From contig NZ_CBQZ010000001.1 in NCBI RefSeq assembly GCF_000689375.1, positions 496,001 through 560,000 of the forward strand: 64,000 nucleotides of DNA, written 5' to 3'. Made by a program: the position numbers and the translations under genes. The stretch is from Cardinium endosymbiont cBtQ1 of Bemisia tabaci (GTDB lineage: Bacteria > Bacteroidota > Bacteroidia > Cytophagales > Amoebophilaceae). Position 1 is the stretch's first letter. The number at the start of each line of letters is the position of its first letter. Positions 27,446 through 36,906 of the stretch are shown here, one piece after another. The notes beneath the pieces were generated by a model, which did no database searches, was not told the DNA's origin, and saw only the letters and a program-made list of their open reading frames with translations.

Positions 27446-27815
27446 CATATCTGAAGGGGCAATCGGGGTAAGGTACATTATCTCAGTGTACCCCCTCAAA
27501 TGCTAACATTCAGGCTTATAAGCTAAGTTTTTCTATAACATTGGTATGGCATATTGGATATGCATAATGGTTGTCTACTCAAGAGTCCTTCTACGGCCAT
27601 TTTTATAAGCCAATCGCTGCTTTTTTGAAGTAAAAACAATGTAAATTAATCACATATCTAACTGGTAGACTTGATTTTAAAGACCAGCTCGATTAACTAT
27701 AAGCCAAAATATTCTTCAACTACAAGGTGCACTACAAAGCTGGTACCTATTTATGGTTTTCAAAGCAATAGGACTATAATATAGCAACAGGTTTTTTAAA
27801 TAGCTGAAGTCATTC
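27446..27815. other. Intergenic region upstream of dnaA, no origin signals seen
   Basis: This 370-bp gap precedes dnaA. I looked for the DnaA box TTATCCACA and close variants and for AT-rich repeats and found none that stand out, so the usual dnaA-linked origin is not supported. The sequence is otherwise unremarkable; a promoter for dnaA must lie in it but no strong -35/-10 pair can be assigned. Confidence 0.5.
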
Positions 27816-29207
27816 ATGCATATCGATAGCAAGATTATTTGGGATAAATGCCTTCTATATATTCAAGGTCAAATCAGTGCACAAGCCTATAAAACTTGGT
27901 TTACTCCTATTATAGCCAAAGATTTCAAAGATGGTATCTTGACCATTCAAGTCCCTAGTCAATTTTTTTATGAATGGTTAGAAGAACACCATTTACCATT
28001 ACTCAAGCAAGCAGTACGGCAAGAAATAGGCCCCCATGGTAAACTAGCCTATGCAGTTGTGATAGACAAGGGTAATAAAAAACAGAAGTCGTTGATGGTC
28101 CACTTGCCTACCTATCCAGGGCCCACACCAAAAGGAGCCATTCCACAACTACCTACTATTTCAGAAAATGAAATTTTTCGATTAAATCCCAATTATATTT
28201 TTAATAACCTTATAGAAGGAAGTTGCAACCAGCTAGCTAAATCTGCTGCACAAGCAGTCGCAAAGCAACCAGGAGAAACGGCTTTTAATCCACTGACACT
28301 TTACGGAGGTATAGGATTAGGGAAAACGCATATTTCTCAAGCAATTGGAAATGAGGTTAAAACATTTTTTCCAGACAAAAAAGTAGCCTATGTTTCCTCG
28401 GAAAAATTTACCACGCAGTTTATAGAAGCGCTGCGTAACAACTACGTTCAAGCTTTTACAGGGCAATATCTAACAGTAGATTTACTTATTTTAGATGATA
28501 TACAGTTTTTAGCTGGTAAAGAAAAAACACAAGAAATCTTTTTTCATATTTTTAATCATCTACATCAACTAAAAAAACAAATTATTATTACAAGTGACTG
28601 CCCACCGCGTGATTTAAAAGGATTACAAGAACGGCTGCTTTCCCGATTCAAATGGGGTTTAACCGCAGATTTACAGTGTCCTGATTTTGAAACCCGCGTG
28701 GCCATTATACATAGTAAGATGGCAGCTGATGGCATTACCTTTTCCTCAGATTTAATCGATTACATTGCCAAGCATGTGGATACCAATGTACGAGAATTAG
28801 AAGGAGTACTTATTTCGCTTATTGCACATGCTTCATTGACCAAACGGGATATCAACTTAGCCTTGGCACAACAGGTTTTAAAAGACATTGTAGCACAACA
28901 GCCCACTTGCGAAACGACTATTGAAGCGATACAACAACAAATAGTAACCCACTATACCATATCTTTGGATGCACTCAAGGGTAAATCCCGTAAAAAAGAA
29001 CTTGTAATCGCTCGACAAACTGCCATGCATCTGATCAAAAAATATACGACGCACTCTTTAAAAACTATAGGCGCTTACTTTGGTGGAAGGGATCATACAA
29101 CGGTGATACATGCTATAGGGGTTATAGATGACCTATTGGATAAAGATCCGCAATATGCCAAGTTCTATGCATCACTTGAAAATAAGATCAAAGCAACATT
29201 AAAATAA
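27816..29207 (+). CDS. dnaA: Chromosomal replication initiator protein
   Basis: 463 residues. Domain I (about 1-80), linker, AAA+ domain III with Walker A GGIGLGKTH (about 165), Walker B LLILDDIQFL and sensor motifs (RLLSRFKWGLTADL), and the DNA-binding domain IV with the DnaA signature FGGRDHTTVIHAI (about 422-434). Initiates replication by melting the origin. Followed by the convergent ung gene. Confidence 0.97.
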   Translation: MHIDSKIIWDKCLLYIQGQISAQAYKTWFTPIIAKDFKDGILTIQVPSQFFYEWLEEHHLPLLKQAVRQEIGPHGKLAYAVVIDKGNKKQKSLMVHLPTYPGPTPKGAIPQLPTISENEIFRLNPNYIFNNLIEGSCNQLAKSAAQAVAKQPGETAFNPLTLYGGIGLGKTHISQAIGNEVKTFFPDKKVAYVSSEKFTTQFIEALRNNYVQAFTGQYLTVDLLILDDIQFLAGKEKTQEIFFHIFNHLHQLKKQIIITSDCPPRDLKGLQERLLSRFKWGLTADLQCPDFETRVAIIHSKMAADGITFSSDLIDYIAKHVDTNVRELEGVLISLIAHASLTKRDINLALAQQVLKDIVAQQPTCETTIEAIQQQIVTHYTISLDALKGKSRKKELVIARQTAMHLIKKYTTHSLKTIGAYFGGRDHTTVIHAIGVIDDLLDKDPQYAKFYASLENKIKATLK

Positions 29208-29232
29208 AAAAGTATCTATTAAGGCCAGTGTA

Positions 29233-29895
29233 TTACCAGACAATAGGCGTTTGGCCTGTGGCCAGTAGATAACCATTTGTCTTACTAAAATGTCTATTTT
29301 GAAAAAATCCTCTATGGGCAGATAATGGAGAAGGGTGTGCCGATTTTAGTACTAGGTGTTGCTCCCCATCAATAAAGTGTCCCTTTTGTTGGGCATAGCT
29401 TCCCCATAGTATGAAGACTACATGTTGCTTGCGATCCGCAATAGCTTTTATCACTGCATCGGTAAAAAGCTCCCACCCTTTTTTCTGGTGAGAGCCTGCC
29501 TTATGTGCTTCCACGGTTAAAATTGCATTCAATAACAATACGCCTTGCTTGGCCCAATCATCCAACGAGCCAGATGTTCGCTTTGGCGTGTCCATATCTG
29601 CTTGCAGTTCTGCAAAAATATTCTGTAATGAAGGAGGAAAAGACATGGTTGAAGGAACGGAAAAAGACAACCCATCTGCTTGCCCTGGACCATGATAAGG
29701 ATCTTGTCCTAAAAGGACGACTTTGGTATGGGTAAAAGGGGAGAGCTCAAAAGCCCTAAATAGGTTTTTAGCTGCTGGATAGATAATACCATTTTGGTAA
29801 GCCTCCCTGACGTAATCGGTTAATTTCTTAAAATAGGGTTTTTCAAACTCTGTAGAAAGTTCATTTTTCCAGGATGATTCTATTCGTATATTCAT
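29233..29895 (-). CDS. ung: Uracil-DNA glycosylase
   Basis: Removes uracil from DNA. About 220 residues from the ATG at 29895; an ATG at 29952 would add an unlikely leader. Catalytic motif GQDPYHGPGQADGLSFSV (Asp at about 65), LLLNAILTV, and the HPSPLSAHRGF loop with its catalytic His (about 185). Converges on dnaA. Part of the repair set with mutY, nfo and uvrA. Confidence 0.96.
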   Translation of the reverse strand: MNIRIESSWKNELSTEFEKPYFKKLTDYVREAYQNGIIYPAAKNLFRAFELSPFTHTKVVLLGQDPYHGPGQADGLSFSVPSTMSFPPSLQNIFAELQADMDTPKRTSGSLDDWAKQGVLLLNAILTVEAHKAGSHQKKGWELFTDAVIKAIADRKQHVVFILWGSYAQQKGHFIDGEQHLVLKSAHPSPLSAHRGFFQNRHFSKTNGYLLATGQTPIVW

Positions 29896-30062
29896 ACTTG
29901 CAAGTCTTAAGTGAAAAAGATAAGTTTGTAAAAACTTTAACATGCATAGCATAGACTACAAAATACAATTTATTCCAAAAATAAACTTGATTTTATCAAT
30001 TTATTTTTAGAGATTTGTTTGTGTTGTCCACTATTTCAGGGTTGGGAATTATTTAATATAAC

Positions 30063-30413
30063 ATGAGACATTACGAAACAGTATTTATACTATCACCAGT
30101 ACTTTCTAGCGATGAAATAAAGGCATCTATAGCTAGATATAGATCTTTTTTAGTGGAGCGTAATGCAACAATAGCACATGAAGAAGAGATAGGTTTAAAA
30201 CCATTGGCTTACCAGATCAAGCATAAAAAAAATGGGGTATATCATTTGATAGAATTTGTAAGCGAACCCAGTTTAATTAAGGAGTTAGAAGTTACTTATG
30301 CACGAGATGAGGCAATATTGCGTTTTTTAACATTTGCTTTAGACAAGCATGCATTAGCGCATAACATGGAAAGAAGATCAAATGGAAAAAAAGAATCTAA
30401 AAAAGAACTATAG
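30063..30413 (+). CDS. rpsF: Ribosomal protein S6
   Basis: 116 residues. Starts MRHYETVFILSPVLSSDEIK and contains the family stretch IGLKPLAYQIKHKKNGVYHLIEF, and the later RDEAILRFL. Binds S18 in the platform of the 30S subunit. First gene of the rpsF-rpsR-rplI operon; the S18 start follows the S6 stop by four bases. Confidence 0.97.
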   Translation: MRHYETVFILSPVLSSDEIKASIARYRSFLVERNATIAHEEEIGLKPLAYQIKHKKNGVYHLIEFVSEPSLIKELEVTYARDEAILRFLTFALDKHALAHNMERRSNGKKESKKEL

Positions 30414-30417
30414 CCCT

Positions 30418-30669
30418 ATGACTTTAGTAAACGAATCAATACAAAAAAAAACAATTACTAAGAAATTTTGTCGTTTCAAGCGGTATGGTATTAAGTATGT
30501 AGATTATAAATGCGTTGAGTTTTTAATGAAGTTTCTCAATGAACAAGGGAAAATATTACCTAGACGCATTAGTGGAAATAGTTTAAAATATCAAAAAAAA
30601 GTAGCACGTGCAGTAAAGCGTGCCAGGCAACTTGCTTTGCTTCCTTATGTAGCGGACAATTTAAAGTAA
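30418..30669 (+). CDS. rpsR: Ribosomal protein S18
   Basis: 83 residues from the ATG at 30418 (MTLVNESIQKKT); an upstream in-frame ATG at 30382 would overlap rpsF. Contains the S18 core KKFCRFKRYGIKYVDYKCVEFL and GKILPRRISGNSLKYQKKVARAVKRARQLALLPY. Partner of S6 in the 30S subunit. Confidence 0.96.
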   Translation: MTLVNESIQKKTITKKFCRFKRYGIKYVDYKCVEFLMKFLNEQGKILPRRISGNSLKYQKKVARAVKRARQLALLPYVADNLK

Positions 30670-30676
30670 ACCAAAA

Positions 30677-31120
30677 ATGGAAGTAATATTAAAAACTGCA
30701 TATAAAACATTAGGAAACAAAGGGGATATTGTTTCGGTTAAAGCTGGTTATGCTAGAAACTATCTTATCCCTGAAGGGCTTGCTGTTGTGGCAAATGTTA
30801 CAAATAAAAAAATTGCATTTGAAAATGCAAAACAAGTAGCACAGAAAAAGCTAAAGCTAAAAGCTGATGCGGAGGCACTTTTACCACTGCTCAGATCGGC
30901 TAAGGTGGTAATAGCTGCAAAGGTAGGTGAAGGTGGTAAAATATTTGGCTCTATTACCCCTTTGCAAATTGCTAAGGCACTTAAAGCAAAAGATATTGGC
31001 GTAGATCATACTAAGATAACCATTGAAGACCCTATTAAACAAATAGGAAATTATCAAGCCGTTTTAACCTTGCACGAAACGGTTTCTTATACATTAACTT
31101 TTGATGTAGTTCCTGCTTAG
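30677..31120 (+). CDS. rplI: Ribosomal protein L9
   Basis: 147 residues. The N-terminal domain is typical: VILKTAYKTLGNKGDIVSVKAGYARNYLIPEGLA, followed by the long connecting helix and C-terminal domain GEGGKIFGSITPLQIAKALKA. Third gene of the S6-S18-L9 operon, 8 bases after rpsR. T-runs in 31190-31222 downstream do not form a clear hairpin. Confidence 0.97.
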   Translation: MEVILKTAYKTLGNKGDIVSVKAGYARNYLIPEGLAVVANVTNKKIAFENAKQVAQKKLKLKADAEALLPLLRSAKVVIAAKVGEGGKIFGSITPLQIAKALKAKDIGVDHTKITIEDPIKQIGNYQAVLTLHETVSYTLTFDVVPA

Positions 31121-31295
31121 GGACTATCCTGCTCCTGGGGGCTTCTTAATAGCGTGTGAAAGGGCAATTGTTGCTAAAAACTCTTTTACAGTATCATTTT
31201 TTTGTTTTTTGTTTTTTTTGATAAAAGCTATAGAAGCCCCTTCCCCATTTATACTTAAAAATATTATAGCTGTAATATTTTTCTTTCTAATAATA

Positions 31296-32297
31296 TTATA
31301 TTGGATATCTTGGTAAAGATTGTGCCTTTAAACTGGCAAAGTCTTTTACCTGATACTTATAGCAGGCTGTAATGGCTACCATAGCTGCATTATCTGTACA
31401 ATAGGCCATAGCGGGTATAAAAACGGTCCAATGATGTTGTATAGCCAACTGCTTGAGCTGCTGACGCAAATGGCTATTGGCAGCCACACCTCCTGCCAAT
31501 GCAATGGTGGCAATACCGGTTTTTTGAGCAACTTGAGTCAATTTAGCCAATAACATACGCACCAACACCGCTTGAATACTGGCACAGATATTAGCCCGAT
31601 TGGCTAATACAAATTCAGGGGTTTTGCTTCGAATAAAAAATGCAAAAGCTGTTTTTATACCACTAAATGAAAAATCAAAATTGGGCATATGGGTAGATGG
31701 AAAGGCAAAAGCATTCGGGTCACCTTCTTGGCTATAGTGGTCTATTAAAGCGCCACCTGGGTAAGGTAATCCCATTAAATGGGCTATTTTATCAAAGGCT
31801 TCTCCTACCGCATCATCTTGGGTTCTGCCTAAGACCTCCATAGCACAATAATCTTTTACCAATATAATCTGCGTATGCCCTCCACTAACAGCCAAACAGA
31901 GAAAAGGGAAAGTAGGCTTAGGATCATCGATAAAATTAGCCAATACATGGGCTTGAATATGGTGGACACCTATTAAAGGAATGCCAAGAGAAAAAGCCAA
32001 TGATTTGGCAAAACAACTTCCAACCAAAAGGGGGCCTAGTAACCCTGGACCTTGTGTAAATCCAATAGCATGTAATACAGATTTGTGAAGGTTGGCTTGT
32101 TCAAGTGCAGCGGTTACAACAGGAATAATATTGATTTCATGTGCACGCGCAGCAAGTTCTGGAACAACACCACCATATTTTTGATGGATCAATTGACTCA
32201 TGACCACATTACTGACTATTTTTCCATTATGGCTTACAGAAGCAGCTGTTTCATCGCAAGATGATTCAATGCCTAAAATGGTTAATTGTTTTTGCAT
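31296..32297 (-). CDS. tsaD: tRNA N6-adenosine threonylcarbamoyltransferase
   Basis: Transfers threonylcarbamoyl to adenosine 37 of ANN-decoding tRNAs, with TsaB and TsaE (not in window). 333 residues, ASKHA fold. Motifs: GIESSCDETAASV at the start, metal-binding H-x3-H in GVHHIQAHVLAN, LAVSGGHTQIILV, DAVGEAFDKIAHLMGLPYPGG, and LAGGVAANSHLRQQL near the end, with the metal-binding CTDNAAMVA. Confidence 0.96.
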   Translation of the reverse strand: MQKQLTILGIESSCDETAASVSHNGKIVSNVVMSQLIHQKYGGVVPELAARAHEINIIPVVTAALEQANLHKSVLHAIGFTQGPGLLGPLLVGSCFAKSLAFSLGIPLIGVHHIQAHVLANFIDDPKPTFPFLCLAVSGGHTQIILVKDYCAMEVLGRTQDDAVGEAFDKIAHLMGLPYPGGALIDHYSQEGDPNAFAFPSTHMPNFDFSFSGIKTAFAFFIRSKTPEFVLANRANICASIQAVLVRMLLAKLTQVAQKTGIATIALAGGVAANSHLRQQLKQLAIQHHWTVFIPAMAYCTDNAAMVAITACYKYQVKDFASLKAQSLPRYPI

Positions 32298-32539
32298 AGC
32301 CTGTTCTTTTAGCTGAAATTTTGGATATTATACTGCCATTGGCTTAGCAAAATAATCAAACGTAGAAACCTTTTTAGCCCAAATGATTTGCCCGTATACC
32401 CCCTATTGCTCAAAAATATAGCAAAAAATTGGGCGTAATACCAAAGATGATAACTACTTTTTAAGTAAAACTAGTTAAACATATGTCTAATAATAGAAGG
32501 GGTTGCACCTTTGATCTAGCAAAAAGTAAGTAAATGACT

Positions 32540-33769
32540 TTACCCTTCCTGTAGTGCTTCTACAATCTTTTTTTGCGTTAACCATTTAATCGAAAAATAT
32601 AACGCAACAGAAAGCGTCACAAATATCAATAGATTAGGAAATAAAATGGCTTTCCAATGGGTATAAATGGGTACGTAACGCATATAGTAAAGGGCTGGTT
32701 CAAGTGTAATACATCTATAGTGCGCTTGCAAAAAAGACAAACCTAAACCTAAAATATTCCCATACAACATGCCCATACATAGGGTACGCAGACTATTATA
32801 CAGCAAGATGGCATATACTTCATAAGCCCCCAAAACTTTCAATATGGCTACCATATAACTACGCTCCATAAGTTGGACGATAAGAGTAGCTACCATGGTA
32901 CATCCTGCTACCAATAGTATAAAGAGCATAAAAATAGTTGTATTCTTTTGAATAATAGCCAGCCAATCATAAAAATTAATGTACTTACGTTGCGTGGATA
33001 TAAGACGTAAATCATCATCTATAAGGCGCAAAATGGTATTGCGTAATGGTTTGGTCGGGGTTACATGGTCTTTTAAAAAAATGGTATATCCATTTACTGT
33101 TTCTGCAGACCAGTTATGTAAACGTTGCATAAGACGCATATCACAAAAAGCTAAATTTTCATCTATATCACTTAAATACGTACAATAGATACCTACAATT
33201 TTTAATTTTCGGTAGCGTACTGTAGGATGCACCGTATGGACCACTACACTATCCCCTAGCGTGATAGATAGTCTTTGCGCAAGATGATGGCTAATACATA
33301 ATTCATTTTGATAGGTAGCTTTGGTTAGATGGGGTAGTCTACCTACGATTAAATACTCCTCCAATGCAGTATGGGCCACCATAGGATCTATTCCTTTACA
33401 CCATATGCCCTCTACGCCTACCTTTGTATGGATGAGCATAAGCATTTGGATAAATGGGGTTACTTTTTCAATGGGACTTGGTAAATCAGCCATCAATCGG
33501 CTGACTTGCGAAACTTGAACAGATGTGGCAGGGGCTGCCAAGCCACTATATTTGGTAATTTCAAAATCTCCTCCAAAAGTGGTTATTTTTTTTGTAATTT
33601 CTTTTTGGAATCCAAGAAGTACCATTGAAGCGATTAATATAGCTGCTGTACCTATGGCAATGCTTAAGGTAGCGATTTTAGATATGGTAGCAGAAAAAAC
33701 ACCACTGCTGCATTTTCTGACTCGGTTTGCCACAAAGACAATCCAGGAAATAGTCTGAAAAGACAACAT
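32540..33769 (-). CDS. Lipoprotein-releasing ABC transporter permease (LolC/LolE type)
   Basis: About 409 residues from the ATG at 33769 (MLSFQTISWIVFVANRV), eight bases after the proS stop. A first membrane segment is at about residues 35-60, then a large periplasmic MacB-type domain (GGDFEITKY, VSRLMADLPSPIEKVTPFIQ, LGDSVVVHT) and three FtsX-type membrane segments near the end (ILLVAGCTMVATLIV, LMERSYMVAILKVLGA). Such permeases pass lipoproteins from the inner membrane to LolA. The ATP-binding partner LolD is not in this window. Confidence 0.9.
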   Translation of the reverse strand: MLSFQTISWIVFVANRVRKCSSGVFSATISKIATLSIAIGTAAILIASMVLLGFQKEITKKITTFGGDFEITKYSGLAAPATSVQVSQVSRLMADLPSPIEKVTPFIQMLMLIHTKVGVEGIWCKGIDPMVAHTALEEYLIVGRLPHLTKATYQNELCISHHLAQRLSITLGDSVVVHTVHPTVRYRKLKIVGIYCTYLSDIDENLAFCDMRLMQRLHNWSAETVNGYTIFLKDHVTPTKPLRNTILRLIDDDLRLISTQRKYINFYDWLAIIQKNTTIFMLFILLVAGCTMVATLIVQLMERSYMVAILKVLGAYEVYAILLYNSLRTLCMGMLYGNILGLGLSFLQAHYRCITLEPALYYMRYVPIYTHWKAILFPNLLIFVTLSVALYFSIKWLTQKKIVEALQEG

Positions 33770-33777
33770 GAAGAAGC

Positions 33778-35250
33778 TTAATAAGCCTGGGCAAAAACCA
33801 CCCGTCTTATAGAGGGTTTTCCGGAATAGATACAAGAACCCAGCTCTTCTTGCCCATCCAATGGTATACACCGAATGGTTGCTTTTGTTTCAGCTTTAAT
33901 TTTTTCTTCTGTTTCAGTTGTTCCATCCCAATGTGCCAACAAAAAGCCTCCCTTGGAAGCGATAAGCTTTTTAAAGGTTGCATAATCATCCACTAATACG
34001 GTACGTTGTTGGTGTATCCTAAGCGCCCGTTGGTAGATATGGGTCTGGATCGTTTCCAACCAATCGGTAACTTGTTGGAAACAATGGTCGATAGGAATGG
34101 TTATTTTCTCTTTTGTATCCCTACGGGACAATTCAACTGTTTTATTTTCCAAATCATTAGGCCCTACTGCTAGACGAATAGGGACACCTTTTTGTTCATA
34201 TGCAGCAAATTTATAACCTGGCTTGCGGAGGTCACTATCATCTAACTTTACCCGAATACCTTGGGCAACCAATGTAGCTTGCAAACCAGCCAATTGGGCC
34301 ACTATTGCAGCACGTTGGACTTTTGTTTTGTAAATAGGTATCATTACGACCTGTATGGGCGCAATTTTAGGTGGCAATATCAAGCCATCGTCATCCGAAT
34401 GGATCATAATCAGTGCGCCCATCAAACGGGTTGTTATACCCCAAGAAGTACCCCACACGTAGTCTCGTAGACCCGCTTGATTGGTAAAAGTTACGTCAAA
34501 AGCTTTGGCAAATCGTTGGCCTAGGTAATGAGCGGTACCAGCTTGTAAGGCTTTGCCATCCTGAAGGAGAGCCTCAATGGTATAGGTGGTTTCTGCACCA
34601 GCAAAACGCTCATGTACGGTTTTAACACCCTTTATTAAAGGTATGGCCATATAATCTCTAATAATGCGTTCATACAAATGCAACATTTGCAAAGCTTCTG
34701 CTTGGGCTTCTTCTTGCGTAGCATGAGCGGTATGGCCTTCTTGCCATAAAAATTCTGTAGTACGTAAAAAGAGTCTGGTGCGCATTTCCCAACGGACTAC
34801 ATTAGACCACTGATTGAGTAAAATAGGAAGATCTCTATAGGATTGAATCCAATTTTTATAGGTACTCCATATAATTGTTTCTGAGGTAGGACGGACAATA
34901 AGTTCTTCTTCTAACTTAGCAGCAGGATCAACCTCTACACTACAACCGTCTTCAGCCACCTTTAAACGATAATGGGTTACAACGGCACATTCTTTGGCAA
35001 AGCCTTCTATATGTCCTGCTTCTTTGCTGAAATAAGACTTTGGAATAAGTAAAGGAAAGTAGCCATTGACATGGCCAGTTGCTTTAAAAGCGCCATCAAA
35101 AACACTTTGTAATCTTTCCCAAATGGCATAACCGTAGGGTTTAATAATCATACAGCCTCGTACAGAAGCATTTTCTGCCAGTCCTGCACGGACGACTAAT
35201 GCATTATACCAAGCGGAAAAATTGGATGCTCTCGTCGGTAAAGGGGTCAT
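33778..35250 (-). CDS. proS: Prolyl-tRNA synthetase, short (eukaryote/archaeon-like) type
   Basis: Class II synthetase, about 490 residues. The ATG at 35250 ([16 protein letters not shown]) is preferred over the TTG at 35256. Motif 1 ([17 protein letters not shown]), motif 2 ([14 protein letters not shown] region; [28 protein letters not shown]) and motif 3 ([35 protein letters not shown]) are all present, followed by an anticodon-binding domain. It lacks the bacterial-type editing insertion, so it belongs to the ProS type 3 group. The LolE-like gene follows after eight bases. Confidence 0.96.
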   Translation of the reverse strand: MTPLPTRASNFSAWYNALVVRAGLAENASVRGCMIIKPYGYAIWERLQSVFDGAFKATGHVNGYFPLLIPKSYFSKEAGHIEGFAKECAVVTHYRLKVAEDGCSVEVDPAAKLEEELIVRPTSETIIWSTYKNWIQSYRDLPILLNQWSNVVRWEMRTRLFLRTTEFLWQEGHTAHATQEEAQAEALQMLHLYERIIRDYMAIPLIKGVKTVHERFAGAETTYTIEALLQDGKALQAGTAHYLGQRFAKAFDVTFTNQAGLRDYVWGTSWGITTRLMGALIMIHSDDDGLILPPKIAPIQVVMIPIYKTKVQRAAIVAQLAGLQATLVAQGIRVKLDDSDLRKPGYKFAAYEQKGVPIRLAVGPNDLENKTVELSRRDTKEKITIPIDHCFQQVTDWLETIQTHIYQRALRIHQQRTVLVDDYATFKKLIASKGGFLLAHWDGTTETEEKIKAETKATIRCIPLDGQEELGSCIYSGKPSIRRVVFAQAY

Positions 35251-35323
35251 AGGCAATGGATCAGGAAAGTATCTAATATATAGCTAGTAAATAGGACGTA
35301 CCCCTAACTTAATTTGGGCAGAA

Positions 35324-35719
35324 AGAAAAACAAGCCTATAAGCCGGGTTCTGTAATGCCCTAGAGGGCACTGCTTGTCATTTATCTGGAGCCATAATCAC
35401 TTATGGCTTCTAGCAGCCTACCCGCATGGCTTAGAAACGAACGAGCAGCCCGCCACGCTTATAGCGTGTACATGTTTATTTGGCCTTGCAATCCCTAAGG
35501 TTTACCCTGCCCCTATTGTCACCAATAGAGCGGTGAGCCCTTACCTCACCTTTTCACCCTTACTGGCTCTATTAAAGCCAGCGGTCTATTTTCTGTGGCA
35601 CTTTCTGTCACATAGATTTGCTTCTATATGCCTTCCTGTTAGGAAGTAGGGTGCTCTATATTGCCCGGACTTTCCTCTTTGGTATTTAATTACCAAAGCG
35701 ACAAGCCAGCTTGTTTTCC
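35324..35719 (-). ncRNA. rnpB: RNase P RNA
   Basis: Catalytic RNA that matures tRNA 5' ends. Reading the minus strand, the 5' part holds GAGGAAAGTCCGGGC (near 35680), the universal start of bacterial RNase P RNA, and the 3' part ends ACAGAACCCGGCTTATAGGC (near 35340). The two ends can pair as a P1 stem (AACAAGC with GCTTGTT). Length about 396 nt is normal for a type A RNA. It lies between proS and lepB, all on the same strand. The ends are set by the P1 pairing and could be off by a few bases. Confidence 0.95.
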
Positions 35720-35727
35720 TAGTACTA

Positions 35728-36834
35728 CTAATTTACAAAGTGGCATAACCTATTCCAACGGATGCCACTAAAAAAAGAGTGGCTCCTATTTGAAGACAAC
35801 AAGACCATAACCGCTTTACCCAGAATATAGTCTTCTGGAATAAAACCAATGAATCTAGAGTCATGAGATTGATCTCGATTGTCTCCCATCGCAAAATAAT
35901 AATCCTTACAAAAAGTATAAGCGGCTACTTGCTGGCCATCTATCCAACATTCAGTTTGGGTAAATCGAATATTTTTTTTTCCTTCAAATTTTTCGATGAC
36001 AGGACGATACAATAGAATATTTTCTGGGTTGATTGGAATAACCATTCCCTTTTTAGGCACCTGAAGGGGACCAAAATTATCTTTGGTCCACGTCAAAGCA
36101 GGATGACAAGGGTAGATACTAGAGGAAAGGTTGTCTACGTCATCTTCTAGTGGAGCTACTGACTGTATATAGGCAGGTAGCATGGTATTCAACTGCTGTA
36201 CTTTTGCTGGGGTCGTATAAATAATATAGCCTTCACAACCGGGCAGAGTAGATGGAAGAGGGTTTTTAATACCATTTTTTTCAAAAAAAGCAGCTGTTAA
36301 GTGGCGCTTGGTTTTCATAAAATAACGATACTGAGCTCTATCTGCTGGATCCGCTAATGCACCATTTACATAAAGTTGCTTGTGTCTTATGTGCAACAAA
36401 TCACCAGGGAGTGCGATGCAACGCTTTATCCAATAGTCTGTTAAATCTGGCGGAGCATGGCCTATTGGCGTATTAAAAACAATAATATCATTGCGCTTTA
36501 TTTTACTCAGTCCAGGCAATCGATATTGTGGCAATTGAAGCCAGTCAAGATAGGAAGGAATTTTTGTAAATGGAATGGTTTGATGGGTAATAGGAATCTG
36601 CAAGGGAGTAGCAGGTGTACGGGCTCCATAGTGGAGCTTACTAACCAAAACAAAATCGCCGGTTAAAAGTGTGGGCTCCATAGAAGCGGAAGGTATAACA
36701 TAAAGGCCAATAACCATCCAACGGATAAAAGAAGCTGCCATAGCAGCAAAAAAAATAGAACTTATCCAATCCCGAATAGCACCTAGAGCGGAACTAAGCG
36801 CTCCCTGTTTTTGAGATGCAAAAGAAGTCTTCAT
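35728..36834 (-). CDS. lepB: Signal peptidase I
   Basis: Cleaves signal peptides of exported proteins at the outer face of the inner membrane. 368 residues, longer than E. coli-type short forms, with a membrane segment at about 25-47. Catalytic Ser in VIPSASMEPTLL (Ser 51), the catalytic Lys region KIKRNDIIVFNTPIG and WIKRCIALPGD, and the C-terminal box YFAMGDNRDQSHDSR. The extra length lies in an insertion between these boxes (about 170-280), common in Bacteroidetes. ATG at 36834. Confidence 0.95.
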   Translation of the reverse strand: MKTSFASQKQGALSSALGAIRDWISSIFFAAMAASFIRWMVIGLYVIPSASMEPTLLTGDFVLVSKLHYGARTPATPLQIPITHQTIPFTKIPSYLDWLQLPQYRLPGLSKIKRNDIIVFNTPIGHAPPDLTDYWIKRCIALPGDLLHIRHKQLYVNGALADPADRAQYRYFMKTKRHLTAAFFEKNGIKNPLPSTLPGCEGYIIYTTPAKVQQLNTMLPAYIQSVAPLEDDVDNLSSSIYPCHPALTWTKDNFGPLQVPKKGMVIPINPENILLYRPVIEKFEGKKNIRFTQTECWIDGQQVAAYTFCKDYYFAMGDNRDQSHDSRFIGFIPEDYILGKAVMVLLSSNRSHSFFSGIRWNRLCHFVN

Positions 36835-36906
36835 ACGTGCGCTTCGTTATAAAATACCTACAATAGGAGACCGTTGCAATAGGGTAGTAAATTTTAGAAT
36901 AATCAA

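Noticed and set aside
27460-27495. Terminator after the Bax-inhibitor gene
   Set aside because: A short GGTACA/TGTACC stem exists but there is no T-run after it.
35374-35649. Plus-strand ORF of 91 codons
   Set aside because: It lies wholly inside the RNase P RNA gene, whose hallmark sequences are clear; the frame is chance.
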